A stretch of DNA of 64,000 nucleotides from Aristolochia californica (Eukaryota > Streptophyta > Magnoliopsida > Piperales > Aristolochiaceae), in assembly GCA_029961685.1 (NCBI GenBank), contig JARWKL010000005.1, forward strand, positions 5,834,501 through 5,898,500, read 5' to 3'. How positions within the stretch are numbered: the first letter of the stretch is position 1; each line of letters begins with the position of its first letter. Made by a program: the position numbers and the translations under genes. Below the pieces are notes generated by a model, which searched no databases, was not told where the DNA came from, and worked only from the letters and a program-made list of their open reading frames with translations. This document shows, piece by piece, positions 1 to 11,972 of the stretch.

Positions 1-934
1 ATAGAGGCATGGAGCAGTCAAGAGCGAGCGGTTTCAACAATATGATGATGTTTACGTTCTGTAACACCATTCTGTTGAGGTGTATAAGGACAAGACAAGT
101 GATGAATAGTGCCCTCAGACTTTGGAAATTCATTCAATAAATATGACATATTCACCACCCGAATCAAAGCGAAAAATTTCATGTGAGTGGAAAAATGGGT
201 TCGCACCATAGCACAAAATTGAACATAAATAGAATAAAAATCTGATTTTTGATGCATAAGAAATATCCAAGAGAAACGAGTGAAATCATCGACGAGCAAT
301 GCATAAAAGCGAGCCCCACCTTTAGTGGGTACAGGTGCAGGGCCCAAACATCAGAGTGAACAAGATCAGAAGGAGAAGAAGTAACCGAGTGACTTAATGT
401 AAAAGGTAAATGGCATTGTTTGCCAAGATTACAACCAACACAATCACTAAGAGGGGAATATTTAATAGTAGAATCCAACATATTGTGTATGATCATAAAC
501 TGTAAACGAGAAGCAGAAACATGTCCTAAACGAGTATGCCATAAGTAAAAAGGATTATTTATAGAAAGTAAATCTTGCAACATGGATTGAACTGACAAAC
601 TAGACACCTGCAGAGATATTGACAATTTTAAGTCATCAAGCAAGTAAAGACCACCTTCTCTATGGCCTATCCCAATCTGCCTCCTGAACTTGCGATCCTG
701 TATAAGACAATGATCAGAAGCAAAGGTAATGGTAAGACCTAAATCAGTAAGTTTGCCAATTGAAAGAAGGTTAACAGCTAGATGGGGAACATAGAAAACA
801 TCAGACAAAGACCAAGTAGGGTGAGTGACAATTCCAACCGAGGCTAGTGGCATGGGAGAGCCATTAGCAGCTTGGATGTTAACTGGGTGAGAAGGTTTAA
901 CACAATCATGTAAAAGAGACAAATGGGGTGTCAT
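1..934 (-). pseudogene. copia pol fragment (pre-integrase, integrase)
   Basis: The frame contains the GAG-pre-integrase motif HTRLGH and the integrase zinc-binding H/C residues. It then loses frame near 335-350, where one C of a GGCCCC run is missing compared with copy 2. The integrase core motif DDFTRFSW and the motif TPQQNGV continue in another frame (18-347). Near 130-180 the segment that should read DSGGEY, which holds the second catalytic Asp, is read out of frame as ALIRVVNM and then returns to frame. Copies 4, 5 and 7 carry the same lesion. Confidence 0.8.
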
Positions 935-1068
935 ATGGTGTGTGGCTCCAGAATCTAAGATTCATTTGTGAGTGTCACTGGAGCCAGCCAAACAAGACAT
1001 ACCTGCATGGGATGCAAATTGAGTACTGGGAGCAAACGACTTGCCAAGAATGCGAGTGAGCTCGACAG

Positions 1069-1947
1069 CTAATGATGAGAGATCAGGCGTAGAATGCTGG
1101 GGGGAGCTGGTGCAGAAGGTGCATCTGAATAATCCAAAGAACCAATGGCAGCAGATGGACGAAAACCTCTATGTGGTGGTGGACAACTAAATGTATGATG
1201 TGGTGCAGATTTGAAATGGCCTTGATGTTGATGACTAGAGGCATGATGTTGTGGAGGTTTGAAATTGCCTTGATTTTTATTGTTGCTTTGCAATGAGGGG
1301 CACTGGTGTTTCCAATGACCTTTACCATGACAGTAGGAATATTCATCTTGTGGAACTGGCACTTTAGGCTTCCCTAATGACTGATGAGTATGAGAGTGTG
1401 TTCTAGAACCAAGTATGCCCCCTGATGGCCGAGGAGTATGAGAGTGTGTTCCAGAAACAAGTACTTGTGACATATTAGGTGATGATGTTTTACTGGAAGA
1501 AAGCCCACCCAAAGACCTCAACCATGTTTCTTCAACCAACAATTCAGATACAGTTGCAGACAAGGTGGGTAGCAGAGCTCTATGGATCATAGATCCTCTT
1601 ATCAGTTCAAAATCACTGCGAAGAGCCATAAGAAAATCGGTAAGCTTGTGATCATCACATGCTCTGCTATATTTAGGGAGCTTCCGAAAGGAGGGTGGAT
1701 CCATCATATATAGTTGATCCCACAGAGGTGTCATAAAGGAAGAGAATTCTTGAATTATACGATCACCTTGCTTAGCGGACCGTAGTTCTTTCTCAATCTG
1801 ATACATTTTGGCAAAGTTTGTCTGTTCATACAGAGTTTCCAAATAGTCCCATATTTCTTTTGTAGTCTCATACTTCAAAAGTTGCAAACTGATAGACGGA
1901 TCCACGGAGTTGTTGATGCAAGTGATGATTTTTGCATTTTCAGTCAA
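1069..1947 (-). pseudogene. copia gag fragment
   Basis: A 292-residue open frame with a retrotransposon gag body (motif YLETLYEQTNFAKMYQ) and a CCHC-type zinc knuckle, CSYCHGKGHWKHQC (C-x2-C-x4-H-x4-C), followed by a His/Gln/Pro-rich tail. It ends with ISHH and a stop just after a six-C run; the pol frame is -1 relative to gag from that run. The N-terminal gag codons are missing because the satellite junction removed them. It would package element RNA if functional, but the parent element is dead. Confidence 0.8.
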
Positions 1948-2040
1948 CCACTTCTTATGTTCTTCGATGAAGTCAGTGGATGAAGGTTCTGCGCAATGAT
2001 TTGTCCATCAATGTAATCCCACAAGTCTTTTCCAACTAAA

Positions 2041-2962
2041 AAATTTTATTCTAAACAATTCAAACTATCTAAAATAAACTAAAATTTTATTTTTATCTGC
2101 ATGTGCCTTTTGATTCAAAGTGTTTTTGTGAATTTTACGCTTTCATACACTAGAAAGAACTCTCGGTACTCTTAATTTATATATTTAATTAAATTAAAAA
2201 ATCTTAATCTAACATATTTATTTATTAGTTTAAAAAATTTAATATTTATCTTAGTTTATCTTATTAAAATTAAATCTATCAGAGTAGTTTTATGTAAAAT
2301 AACCACTTTTGTATTTATATAAATTAAGGATTTTAACAATTAAGGATTTTATATAAATTTAAGGATTTTGATTTTCAATTTGTGAGAGAGAATTAAGCTA
2401 TTAAAAAAATTAAAAATACGGATATTATAAGATTAAGTAATTTTTGTCATTTATATTGATAAATTATGTTAAATAACTAATTATTACAAAAAATTATTAA
2501 TAAATTAAAAACATGTAAAAAATATTTAATATTTAAAACATGTTAAAATTATTTTATTTTAAACAAATCAAACTATCTAAAATAAACCAAGTTTTTTCTT
2601 TTTATCTGCATGTGCCTTTTGATTCAAAGTGCTTTGGTTGATTTTACTATTTCGTATGCAAGAAAGAACTCTCAGTACTCTTAATTTATATATTTAATTA
2701 AATTAAAAAATCTTGATTTAACGTATTTTTTATTAGTTTAAAATTTTTAATATTTATCTGAGTTTTTCTTATAAAAATTAAATCTATCAAAATATTTTTA
2801 TGTAAAATAACCTCTTTTGTATTTAAATAAATTATGGATTTTAACGATATATTTGATTTCAAATTTGTGGGAGAGAATTTAGCTATTAAAAATTTAAAAA
2901 TACGGATATTATAAAATTAAGTAATTTTTATCATTTATATTGATAAATTATGTTAAATAACT
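2041..2962 (-). repeat. AT-rich satellite, about 2 monomers
   Basis: Two head-to-tail copies of an AT-rich monomer of roughly 450-490 bp, inverted relative to the arrays after 19 kb. A diagnostic low-AT box reads (plus-strand orientation of later arrays) GCACTTTGAATCAAAAGGCA, preceded by TCTTTCTAGCGTACGAAAG. No coding potential. Confidence 0.85.
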
Positions 2963-2984
2963 CACTCACCATCTGTGGGGGACG

Positions 2985-4325
2985 TCAGACACAAGTGGAA
3001 ACCTGAGGGGTGGCAAGATGCGGATCACCAGAGTCCAGAGAGTCGAGAGGGAGAGGCGCCATGGGAGAAGGTAAGTCAGTACCTGCATGTGACTGTTGTG
3101 AAAGCAGACTAGAGGAAACCTCCGGATGGAGAGGTGAATCAGTGGATGGATGGTGAGTGATTAACTGGTCATCATGGGACTCATCAGATACAAAGGGATC
3201 AATGTGCAACAATTCTGTATCATGCAAACCAGGAGTAGACATGGGAATCCGAAAGTAACATAACTGTTCCAAGAACTTAACATTGCAAGAATCAAAAAGT
3301 CTACTAAACTCAGGATGGTAACATCGGTATCCTTTTTTACCAAAACCATAACCAAGAAACACACATAATGCAGATTTGGCAGACAATTTAGTGCGACAGG
3401 AAGGGGGTAATAAGACAAAGCATGCACAGCCAAAGACACGCAAGTGCACATAGGTAGGACGAGCACCATACAATCGTTCAAAAGGGGAGATACTACCAAA
3501 AATAAATGAAGGAATACGATTAATCAAATAAGTGGCAGTATGAAGGGCTTCCCCCCAAAATTCAGAAGGGACAGAGGCATGGAGCAGTAAAGAGCGAGCG
3601 GTTTCAACAAGATTATGATGTTTACGTTCTGCAACACCATTCTGCTGAGGTGTATAAGGACAAGACAACTGATGAATAGTGCCCTCAGACTTCAGAAAAT
3701 CATTCAATAAAGATGACATATATTCACCACCCGAATCAGAGCGAAATTTTTTAATGTGAGTGGAAAAATGGGTTCGCACCATAGCACAAAATTGAACATA
3801 AGTAGAATAAAAATCTGATTTTCGATGCATAAGATATATCCAAGAGAAACGAGTGAAATCATCGACAAGCAATGCATAAAAGCGAGCCCCACCTTTAGTG
3901 GATACAGGTGCAGGGCCTAAAACATCAGAGTGAACAAGATCAAAAGGAGAAGAAGTAACCGAGTGACTTAATGTAAAAGGTAAATGGCATTGTTTGCAAA
4001 GATTACAACCAACACAATCACTAAGAGGGGAATATTTAATAGTAGAATCCAACATATTGTGTGTGATCATAAACTGTAAACGAGAAGCAGAAACATGTCC
4101 TAAACGAGTATGCCATAAGTAAAAATGATTATTTATAGAAATTAAATCTTGCAACATGGGTTGAACTGACAAACTAGACACCTGTAGAGATACTAACAAT
4201 TTTAAGTCATCAAGCAAGTAAAGACCACCTTTTCTATGGCCTATCCCAATCTGCCTCCCGGACTTGCGATCCTGTATAAGACAATGATCAGAAGCAAAGG
4301 TAATCCAAATCATTAAGTTTGCCAA
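2985..4325 (-). pseudogene. copia integrase ORF, best preserved
   Basis: A 446-codon open frame covering the GAG-pre-integrase and integrase domains. The zinc-binding set is H72, H77, C104 and C107. The catalytic triad is visible as D134 (VHSD), D197 (DSGGEY) and E233 (NGVAER), a D-x62-D-x35-E spacing. The conserved FWGEALHTATYLINRIPS and FLGYGFGKKGYRCY follow. The frame stops at the linker (VSTCV, stop) because the rest of pol was replaced by filler and satellite. Upstream the frame is broken near 4310. Not a working enzyme, but the only copy whose integrase core is uninterrupted and carries the whole triad on one open frame through E233. Confidence 0.8.
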
Positions 4326-4648
4326 TTGAAAAAAGATTAACAGCTAGACGGGGAACATAGAAAACATCAGACAAAGACCAAGTAGGGTGACTGACTGTTC
4401 CAACCGAGGCTAGTGGCATGGGAGAGCCATTAGCAGCTTGGATGTTAACTGGGTGAGAAGGCTTAACACAATCATGTAAAAGAGACAAATGAGGTGTCAT
4501 AAGGTGTGTCGCTCCAGAATCTAAGATTCATTTGTGAGTGTCACTGGAGCCAGCCAAACAAGACATACCTGCATGGGATGCAAATTGAGTACTGGGAGCA
4601 GACGACTTGCCAAGAATGCGAGTGAGCTCGATAGCTAATGATGAGAGA

Positions 4649-5513
4649 TCAGGCGTAGAATGCTGGGGGGAGCTGGTGCAGAAGGTGCATCTGAATAATC
4701 CAAAGATCCAATGGCAGCAGATGGACGAAAACCTCTATGTGGTGGTGGACAACTAAATGTATGATGTGGTGCAGATTTGAAATGGCCTTGATGTTAACGA
4801 CTAGAGGCATGATGTTGTGTAGGTTTGAAATTGCCTTGATTTTTATTGTTGCTTTGCAATGAGGGGCACTGGTGTTTCCAATGACCTTTACCATGACAGT
4901 GGGAACATTCATCTTGTGGAAGTGGCACTTTAGGCTTCCCTAATGACTGATGAGTATGAGAGTGTGTTCCAGAACCAAGTATGCCCCCTGATGGCAGAGG
5001 AGTATGAGAGTGTGTTCCAGAAACAAGTACTTGTGACATATTAGGTGATGATGTTTTACTGGAAGAAAGCCCACCCAAAGACCTCAACCATGTTTCTTCA
5101 GCCAACAATTAAGATACAGTTGCAGACAAGTTGGGTAGCGGAGCTCTATGGATCATAGATCCTCTTATCAGTTCAAAATCACTGCGAAGAGCCATAAGAA
5201 AATCGGTAAGCTTGCGATCATCACTTGCTCTGCTATATTCAGGGAGCTTCCGAAAGGAGGGTGGATCCATCATATATAGTTGATCCCATAGAGGTGTCAT
5301 AAAGGAGTAGAATTCTTGAATTGTACGATCACCTTGCTTAGCGGACAACAATTCTTTCTCAATCTGATATATTTTGGCAAAGTTTGCCTGTTCATACAGA
5401 GTTTCCAAATAGTCCCATATTTCTTTTGCAGTCTCATACTTCAAAAGTTGCAAATTGATAGACGGATCCACGGAGTTGTTGATCCAAGTGATGATTTTTG
5501 CATTTTCAGTCAA
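4649..5513 (-). pseudogene. copia gag fragment with stops
   Basis: Gag body (5109-5513) interrupted by a TAA where copy 4 and copy 7 read Leu (LSATVSELLAEE), then continuing in the same frame to 4794. It includes the zinc knuckle CSHCHGKGHWKHQC. A second stop (TAA near 4796) breaks the His/Gln-rich tail. The in-frame TGA just before the protease motif ILDSGAT lies at about 4530, as in all other copies that reach this point. Confidence 0.75.
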
Positions 5514-5608
5514 CCACTTCTTATGTTCTTCGATGAAGTCAGTGGATGTAGGTTCTGCGCAATAATTTGTCCATCAATGTAATCACACAAGTCTTTTCCA
5601 ACTAAAAA

Positions 5609-6723
5609 ATTTTATTCTAAACAATTCAAACTATCTAAAATAAACTAAAATTTTATTTTTATCTGCATGTGCCTTTTGATTCAAAGTGCTTTTGTGAATT
5701 TTACGCTTTCGTACACTAGAAAGAACTCTCGGTACTCTTAATTTATATATTTAATTAAATTAAAAAATCTTAATCTAACGTATTTATTTATTAGTTTAAA
5801 AAATTTAATATTTATCTTAGTTTATCTTATTAAAATTAAATCTATCAGAGTAGTTTTATGTAAAATAACCTCTTTTGTATTTATATAAATTAAGGATTTT
5901 AAAAATATATTTGATTTCAAATTTGCGAGAGAGAATTTAGCTATTAAAAAATTAAAAATACGGATATTATAAAATTAAGTAATTTTTATCATTTATATTG
6001 ATAAATTATGTTAAATAACTAATTATTTATAAAAATTATTAATAAATTAAAAACATGTTAAAATTATTTTATTTTAAACAAATCAAACTATCTAAATTAA
6101 ACTAAGTTTTTCTTTTTATCTGCATGTGCCTTTTTATTCAAAGTGCTTTGGTGGATTTTACTCTTTCATACGTAAGAAAGAACTCTCGGTACTCTTAATT
6201 TATATATTTAATTAAATTAAAAAATCCTTGTTTAATGTATTTATTTATTAGTTTAAAATCGTTAATATTTATCTTAGTTTATCTTGTAAAAATTAAATCT
6301 ATCAGAGTATTTTTGATGTAAAATAACCTCTTTTGTATTTATATAAATTATGGATTTTAACGATATATTTGATTTCAAATTTGTGAGAGAGAATTTAGCT
6401 ATTAAAAAATTAAAAATACGGATATTATAAAATTAAGTAAATTTTATCATTTATATTGATAAACTATGTCAAATAACTAATTATTTTTAAAATTTATTAA
6501 TAAATTAAAAACATGTTAAAATTATTTATTAATTTGAAACATTTTGAAATTATTTTATTTTAAACAAATCAATCTATATAAAATAAAGTAAGATTTTTTT
6601 TTATTTGCATGTGTCCTTTGATTCAAAGTACTTTTGTGAATTTTACGCTTTCGTATGCTAGAAAGAACTCTTGGTACTCTTAATTTATATATTTAATTAA
6701 ATTAAAAAATCTTAATTTAATTT
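5609..6723 (-). repeat. AT-rich satellite, about 2.4 monomers
   Basis: Same family and orientation as the block at 2041-2962. The conserved box recurs at roughly 5680, 6130 and 6600. The outer end fuses directly to the truncated MADS fragment at 6724, so the satellite junction removed the rest of that MADS gene. Confidence 0.85.
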
Positions 6724-6819
6724 CTTGAACAGTCCCTTCTTCATCTTGGAGAAGGTGACTTGCGAAGCTTGTCGATTCTCAATCTTCTTCATCTCCAGCT
6801 TTCTCTTTCCCATCCCCAT
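6724..6819 (-). pseudogene. M-type MADS 5' fragment
   Basis: The first 32 codons of the MADS gene on the minus strand, from the ATG at 6819 through the motif MKKIENRQASQVTFSK to GLFK, where satellite begins. It carries one change in the basic stretch (KMKKG for KRKKG). Ser in QASQ groups it with the copies at 39862 and 63427 rather than with the intact genes (QALQ). Its leader and promoter continue to 6945. It forms the outer edge of the left arm of the large inverted repeat, so it is an antisense partner for the right-arm MADS copy. Confidence 0.85.
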
Positions 6820-6945
6820 TCTTTCACTTTTTTTCTTTCTCTGCACTTACTGAAAATTTCTCTCTGTTAAAGAAACAACTGATTTCTTTACAAAGACGCA
6901 AAAAATTTTTACTGTTTATTTCATTTATTTTGACTGATAAAAAAT

Positions 6946-7290
6946 CTAGGAAGCCGAGTTGTCTTTCATTAGGAAATGAGTTGTCTTGCTGTAGTTTGTG
7001 TGAGCCTTGATAAAATCCGGATAATAACTGACAGGATCTTGCTCAAGAGAAATATTATCATCACTATTACCAGTAATGATAATATTGTTGACATACACCA
7101 ATAGAAACGGAACATACTTGCCAGTATTGAGAGTAAATAGGGAAGTATGAGAGTGAAAATTCTTGAAACCTGAACCCACAAGAAATTGATGCAGTTTATG
7201 ATACCAAACCCATGGAGCCTATTTGAGACCATATACAACTTTATGAAGTTTGTAGACATAGGTTGGATGTTTTGTACCCTTTGGATGAAG
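6946..7290 (-). pseudogene. copia RT fragment with YVNN
   Basis: A fragment of a copia reverse transcriptase from a different family than copies 1-7. It contains HPTYVYKLHKVVYGLKQAP-type residues and LLVYVNNIIITGNS, where the catalytic YVDD is YVNN, so both metal-binding Asp are Asn. A stop breaks the KQAP stretch near 7220. It lies just upstream of the MADS promoter, as in the other array units. Confidence 0.75.
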
Positions 7291-8800
7291 AGATTTCTGT
7301 TATAAATTGTGTATAAATACTACTCTTAAATCAATGTAAAATGTGGTTCAATTCATCCTCTCATACTTTGTTGTGAAAATTTCTCTCCTTTATGTCGAAT
7401 ACAAGTTGCATAACAAAATCATTAAGGAAAAAAGAGAACATAAAGAGAGGCGAAAGAAAGTCTTCTTACTTCAAAATATCCTACTCCGTACATTTCTCTT
7501 GCTTTGCTGCCTTGGTTCCTTGTTTCTTTTTCTGTTCAACCTTTTGAACTTTAAAGGCAATCCCAAAAAATCACTTGATAATTGTCTTTATTCATTCAAT
7601 AATTGAATCTTTGTCAAATCTAAGAGCTCCCTTCAGTCTTACAAACAAAAGAAAGATGAAAAGAAGAGGGAAGGAACTCACAACGAGCATTCTACTGTAC
7701 AATAATCCATGCTACAGTGAGCCAAGTCCCAAGACTCCTTTGTCATGGAAATTGTAGCTGAAATCAGGCCGCAAATGGAAAAATTACCAGCAAAGTAAAG
7801 TCTTGGCAGCAGTTAGGCAAGAGTCGAATTGCTCTAGCTTGCTTGACTGCACGCCTCGATCGAAAAAATCCTAGTAGCTAACAAAATATTTGGCATATGC
7901 TACCAGAATTAAAGGGGATTGAGGATTACTGATGTCATGAGATGTCTTTATCTTCATTTGCTCCTCCATAGAGCGTTCTACTATAAAAATCCTCATTCAC
8001 CTTTGGACATGCATCGAGATTCTTTGAGGAAGATAGTGCCAAAATATGGATTTCCGTCTAACGATATCGATTTTCTCTACGAGCTTCTCTTCCTCTTATC
8101 TTTCGACTCCCGTTTGTTTAAGAGGCTGAGGGGGCAGGGAGCATTTGCCATCTCAGCTAGTTTCTGAGAAAAACTTGACCCCTGTTCCATTAACGTATAT
8201 ATTAGATTAGATAATATGGATATATAGCTAGAAATAGATAGATATATGTCTTTCAAAATAAAAAGGTTTTAACAAAATAACAATATGACCCTTGGTTTAC
8301 TTTAGAATGACATTTGTTTTTCTAGACTAATGCAACCACTAATTAACCATTTGTCAAGTTTGATGTCCGGATGATGGAAACTCTATCTCCTATCTTTTTA
8401 GCAATTTATGGTATATTTTCTAACACGTCTGAAATGAGAAAAAACTTCAATTATTTACAACTGCGATGGTGAGGTGCCTATCGTGCCAAATCTATGAAAT
8501 TCAAGGATGGCTACATGATTTCTTCTGGTCAACCAGTTAATGAATACATAGACACTGTAGTGATACATGTATTGCCTAGACACGTCAGCACCACTACTAA
8601 GAAATGTATAGAGATTAAATAATCTTCACTTGTTCGACCTAAAGTGAATAAAATGAATAAAATGAGCAATTATGTAGAAGAGGACTGCCCACAAGTTATT
8701 AGTCAACAAGATTAATCTTTCCCAGTGCCTATACAAGTTTTAATTTGTGAAAGATAGGTCGATTAATTCTGATGTCCATTTTGATTCAATTTCTAGTGGT
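7291..8800 (-). repeat. Array flank module (left arm, outer)
   Basis: Non-MADS part of the array unit, inverted. From 7291 to about 7620 it has LTR-like character on the plus strand, with a TATA-like TATAAATAC near 7312. It then holds the ungapped site TTGGCAGCAGTTAGGCAAGA (about 7803-7822), the conserved 82-codon frame, and the MADS 3'-flank sequence ending in TTGAATCAAATGG-like text near the ghost junction at about 8818. Apart from the 82-codon frame I see no gene. Confidence 0.7.
7937..8167 (+). CDS. Conserved hypothetical ORF, array module
   Basis: A short frame from an ATG at 7937 (76 codons; the open frame extends upstream to 7919). Hydrophobic stretches (LYLHLLLHRAFYY; FLYELLFLLSF) alternate with basic ones (RDSLRKIVPKYGF; RLFKRLRGQG). 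The same 82-codon frame is open in all six copies in the window with only substitutions. I do not recognise the family. It may be an exon captured from a host gene or a chance open frame preserved by recent duplication. It runs opposite to the MADS gene of its unit. No promoter or intron signals could be assigned. Confidence 0.3.
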   Translation: MRCLYLHLLLHRAFYYKNPHSPLDMHRDSLRKIVPKYGFPSNDIDFLYELLFLLSFDSRLFKRLRGQGAFAISASF

Positions 8801-9135
8801 TTACTTTAGGTTTTTGGATGGGAAATGAGTTGTTTTGCAGTAGCTTGTTTGAGCCTGGATAAAATCCGGATAATAACTGAAAGGATCTTGCTCAAGAGAA
8901 ATACGATCATCACTATTACCAGTAATGATAATATTGTTGACATACACCAATAGAAACAGAACATGCTTGCCAATATTGAGAGTAAATAGGGAAGTATGAG
9001 AGTGAAAATTCTTGAAACCTGAACCCACAAGAAATTGATGCAGTTTATGATACCAAGCCCATGGAGCCTGTTTGAGACCATATACAACTTTATGAAGTTT
9101 GTAGACATAGGTTGGATGTTTTGTACCCTTTGGAT
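8801..9135 (-). pseudogene. copia RT fragment with YVNN at a ghost unit
   Basis: Same RT fragment family, with LLVYVNNIIITGNS on the minus strand and KQAPWAWYHKLHQFL readable before it. Downstream of it, where the MADS promoter and gene should follow, the sequence passes at about 8815-8822 straight into MADS 3'-flank sequence. The gene has been deleted from this unit. Confidence 0.7.
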
Positions 9136-9668
9136 GAAGAGGTTTCTGTTATAAATTGTGTATAAATACTACTCTTAAATCAATGTAAAATGTGGTTCAA
9201 TTCATCCCCTCATACTTTGTTGTGAAAATTTCTCTCCTTTATGTCGAAAACAAGTTGCGTCACAAAATCATTAAGGAAAAAAGAGAACATAAAGATAGGC
9301 GAAAGAAAGTCTTCTAACTTCAAAATATCCTACTCCATACATTTCTCTTGCTTTGCTGCCTTGGTTCCCTGTTTCTTTTTCTGTTCAGCCTTTTGAACTT
9401 TAAAGGAAATCCCAAAAAATCACTTGATAATTATCTTTATTCATTCAATAATTGAATCTTTGTCAAATCTAAGAGCTCCCTTCAGTCTTACAAACAAAAG
9501 AAAGATGAAAAGAAGAGGGACGAAGAAACTCACAATGAGCATTCTACTGTACAATAATCCATGCTACAGTGAGCCAAGTCCCAAGACTCCTTTGTCATGG
9601 AAATTGTAGCTGAAATCAGGCCGCAAATGGAAAAATTACCAGCAAAGTAAAGTCTTGGCAGCAGTTAG
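9136..9668. repeat. Array flank module interrupted by an LTR
   Basis: LTR-like stretch and flank sequence of the array unit, matching 7291-7811. It breaks at the motif GGCAGCAGTTAG, where the Ty3-like LTR begins at 9669. The uninterrupted equivalent is at about 7803-7822. No supportable gene. Confidence 0.7.
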
Positions 9669-11265
9669 TGATGTAGAATTTAGTTACATCGGCTTTAATA
9701 CCTCGCAAGCGTACGAATCGTTCATGTAATTTAGCGGTAAGCGAGGGTCATATCCACAGGGAGGATTGAATTTTGTGTATTCTTCAGTCAACTAGCCTAA
9801 CCAAATATGATGAATTAATCTGAACTAAACACTAATTATATCCTAAATTATCAAACAATAATCTAATTAACTACTTGCACAACAAGAAACATCAACTCTG
9901 GATTTTACCGTGATTTGTGCCTCTCTCGAGCGCCACATAATCACGAATCCGATTTCTCATTCCTTGCGTCTAGTCCCTCTCGGGCGCCTAGAGTTAATGA
10001 CAAAGATCGGATTACAATAGAAAGCAGAGAATCAATTTCCTATTGTGATTATGCTAAAATTATCAACTTTGGCTTTTACCGTGATTTATGCCTCTCTCGA
10101 GCGCCACGTAACCACGAATCCGGATTCTCAATCCTTGCATCTAGCCCCTCTCGGGCGCCTAAAGTTAAAGATAGAAATCGGATTAAAATACCAAAATCCA
10201 ACCTCAATTATAATCTTACCCTAATTAGCTAATTTAATCAATATCAAGAAAACAAATCTTAAATAAACCTTAATTATCAAATCAGATTCAATTAACATTC
10301 AAAACCTAAGTTCAAACTATATGAAAAATTAAATTCAATAATGATGAATTACTCCCCTTCTTCCTCCTCTCGCTCGGGCAGCAACTCGTTCTCACGGGTG
10401 CTGCAATTTCCAGAAATCAATGGCTTCAGGTTGGCAAGAGTGAGTGGCCGGAGGTGGAGACGACGCCGACGACGAAGGTTGGAAGCCGACAGATGGAGGG
10501 AACGTCCGGCGAAGAACGAAACAGAGCTGACGTTCTCTAACCGGTTCTCTCGAGTCTCGGTTGGAGTCGGAATAGCTCCGGGAATGGTCGGAAATACGTA
10601 ACCGACGCCGGAGGATGGTCGGAAAGCCGAAGTTGCACCGGAGAAGCCCTCTCGGATCTCTTCTCGGCCTGGCGAGCGACTATTGTCGAACTCACCTCGA
10701 CGAAGACTCTCTCGAGCTCTCCTCGGGTTTGTTCTCGGTTGCTGGACGGCGGTGGACGACGGTGGCGCGGTGAAAGCTATTGGCCCGGCGAACGGCGGTG
10801 GGGAACTCCTCTCGGGTCCTCCCTATTTCGGTCGACGGTGCTCCTCTGTTTTTCGATACTCTGTTTCTGTTTTCCTTTCACGCTCCCCTCTCAGGTCCCC
10901 TTTCGATCTCCTCTTTCGACGCCCCCCTTTTGCTTTAAATACCATCTTGTTTATTTTAAAACGATTTGACCTAAAAATCATCTCCATTTCACTAAGGGCA
11001 TTTTGGTAAATATCTCCTTCTCCACCATAATTCTCCTAAAATTCCATAATTAAATCTATAAAAAGCATTTCAGGAAGAAATAAACCTTAAAAACAATGAA
11101 ATATAATTCAGGAGAGAAAAATATGCAATATCGATAGTGATTAATGCCAAATTCAATAAATGCTCATTTCATTTGAAAACCGATAAATAACCACCTATAA
11201 CACAATTATAAAGGTTATTCTATTATAATTAACTTAGTTCTCATGTCAGAATATAGCATCTATCA
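9669..11265 (-). mobile_element. Ty3-like LTR (3' LTR, minus strand)
   Basis: A 1597-bp LTR with TGAT...ATCA ends in minus orientation. It is followed at 11266 by CACCCCCAAACC, the complement of a polypurine tract GGTTTGGGGGTG, which marks it as a 3' LTR. It is GC-rich in the middle and contains an internal tandem duplication (about 9895-10205) absent from the copies at 45182 and 56032. The short open frames inside it (10341-10601, 10683-11009) have arginine-rich, composition-driven translations and are not genes. Confidence 0.75.
9895..10205. repeat. Internal tandem duplication in the LTR
   Basis: Two copies of about 150-165 bp. Each contains GATTTTACCGTGATTTGTGC-like and CTCTCGAGCGCCAC text followed by CCCTCTCGGGCGCCTA. 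The LTRs at 45182-46580 and 56032-57367 have a single copy, so this duplication marks the LTR variant trapped in the inverted repeat. Confidence 0.65.
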
Positions 11266-11972
11266 CACCCCCAAACCTAAATCTTGCTAGTCCCTAGCGA
11301 AATAACAATCGAACCAAAATTAAGCCTAGGAAAACAAAATGCCACTTTCGTAGGGAGCACGATTGCATTTAGCGCATGCAACAAGCCGTTAAACCCCTAC
11401 TCTGCAGTAGTGGACTAGTTATGTCTCGTGAGGGTTTGCATGGAATTTACCCACAAAATTCATCTAAATCAATAATATAAAAAGAAAAAATGAAGAACAT
11501 TTACTCCTCATTAGCATATGACTAACACTTAGTATCGTAAAATATCTGAAAATCATATGAGATCTTGCGAAATTTGAAAACCTGTGTAAAATATAGTCTA
11601 TTATCAATCCAAATACACTCATTGTTACTCCACTTGAACCAATGTGACCCATAAACTATTACTTCAACAGAACAAAGAGGCAACAAGTAACAATAAAATC
11701 CTGGTCACATCACAATTAAGAGAAAATAGTAGAGTAAGCCTGTTGTCTAACAATCTCACAGAAGAAATATACCAATTTCAGTCTTGATGTGCAACTTCTT
11801 TCAAATAATTCATCATCAAAGTTAAGGAAACTCATTGCTTCCAGATTTAAAACCATTTTACGCTATTACCAGCGTAAATTTTTTGTTTCACTGAATACTT
11901 TTGGTATTACCACCATTTTGTATTCGTCTTCACTGCACATGCACTCATTTTTAACTAACCGACTGTTTCGAT
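11266..11972 (-). mobile_element. Ty3-like internal fragment at palindrome centre
   Basis: Sequence upstream of the polypurine tract of the minus-strand 3' LTR, present once in the window. It shows no long open frame; the 62-codon frame at 11464-11652 has no recognised domain. Together with 10577-11265 it is the unpaired spacer of the inverted repeat. At 11973 it meets a plus-strand LTR piece, so the two LTR sequences face opposite ways, which a single insertion cannot produce. Confidence 0.6.

Larger units (their letters stand above)
1..2040 (-). mobile_element. Ty1/copia remnant, copy 1
   Basis: Minus-strand remnant cut by the window edge. On the minus strand it holds gag, the protease start and the GAG-pre-integrase/integrase region. 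There is no 5' LTR: the gag end stops at about 2040, inside the codons for the motif LVGKDLWDYI, and fuses directly to AT-rich satellite. The same gag/satellite fusion recurs at about 5608, 33394 and 49915, so it is one ancestral breakpoint copied several times. Confidence 0.9.
2963..5608 (-). mobile_element. Ty1/copia remnant, copy 2
   Basis: Minus-strand fragment from gag to the linker before reverse transcriptase. Both ends fuse to satellite. The downstream end carries ten extra bases (2963-2972, CACTCACCAT) that belong neither to the normal copia continuation nor to the satellite. Copies 3 and 6 have the same filler. No LTRs, RT or RNase H. Confidence 0.9.
6724..10576. repeat. Left arm of giant inverted repeat
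   Basis: This arm is the reverse complement of 11973-15727 (plus 17512-17592 beyond an insertion). Coordinates of matching features add up to 22542-22549 along the whole arm: 6946/15599, 7343/15202, 7919/14623, 8801/13745, 9915/12631 and 10341/12204. The arms have therefore kept nearly the same length with very few indels. It contains a MADS 5' fragment, two RT fragments, the 82-codon frame, a ghost unit and most of a Ty3-like LTR. Confidence 0.9.
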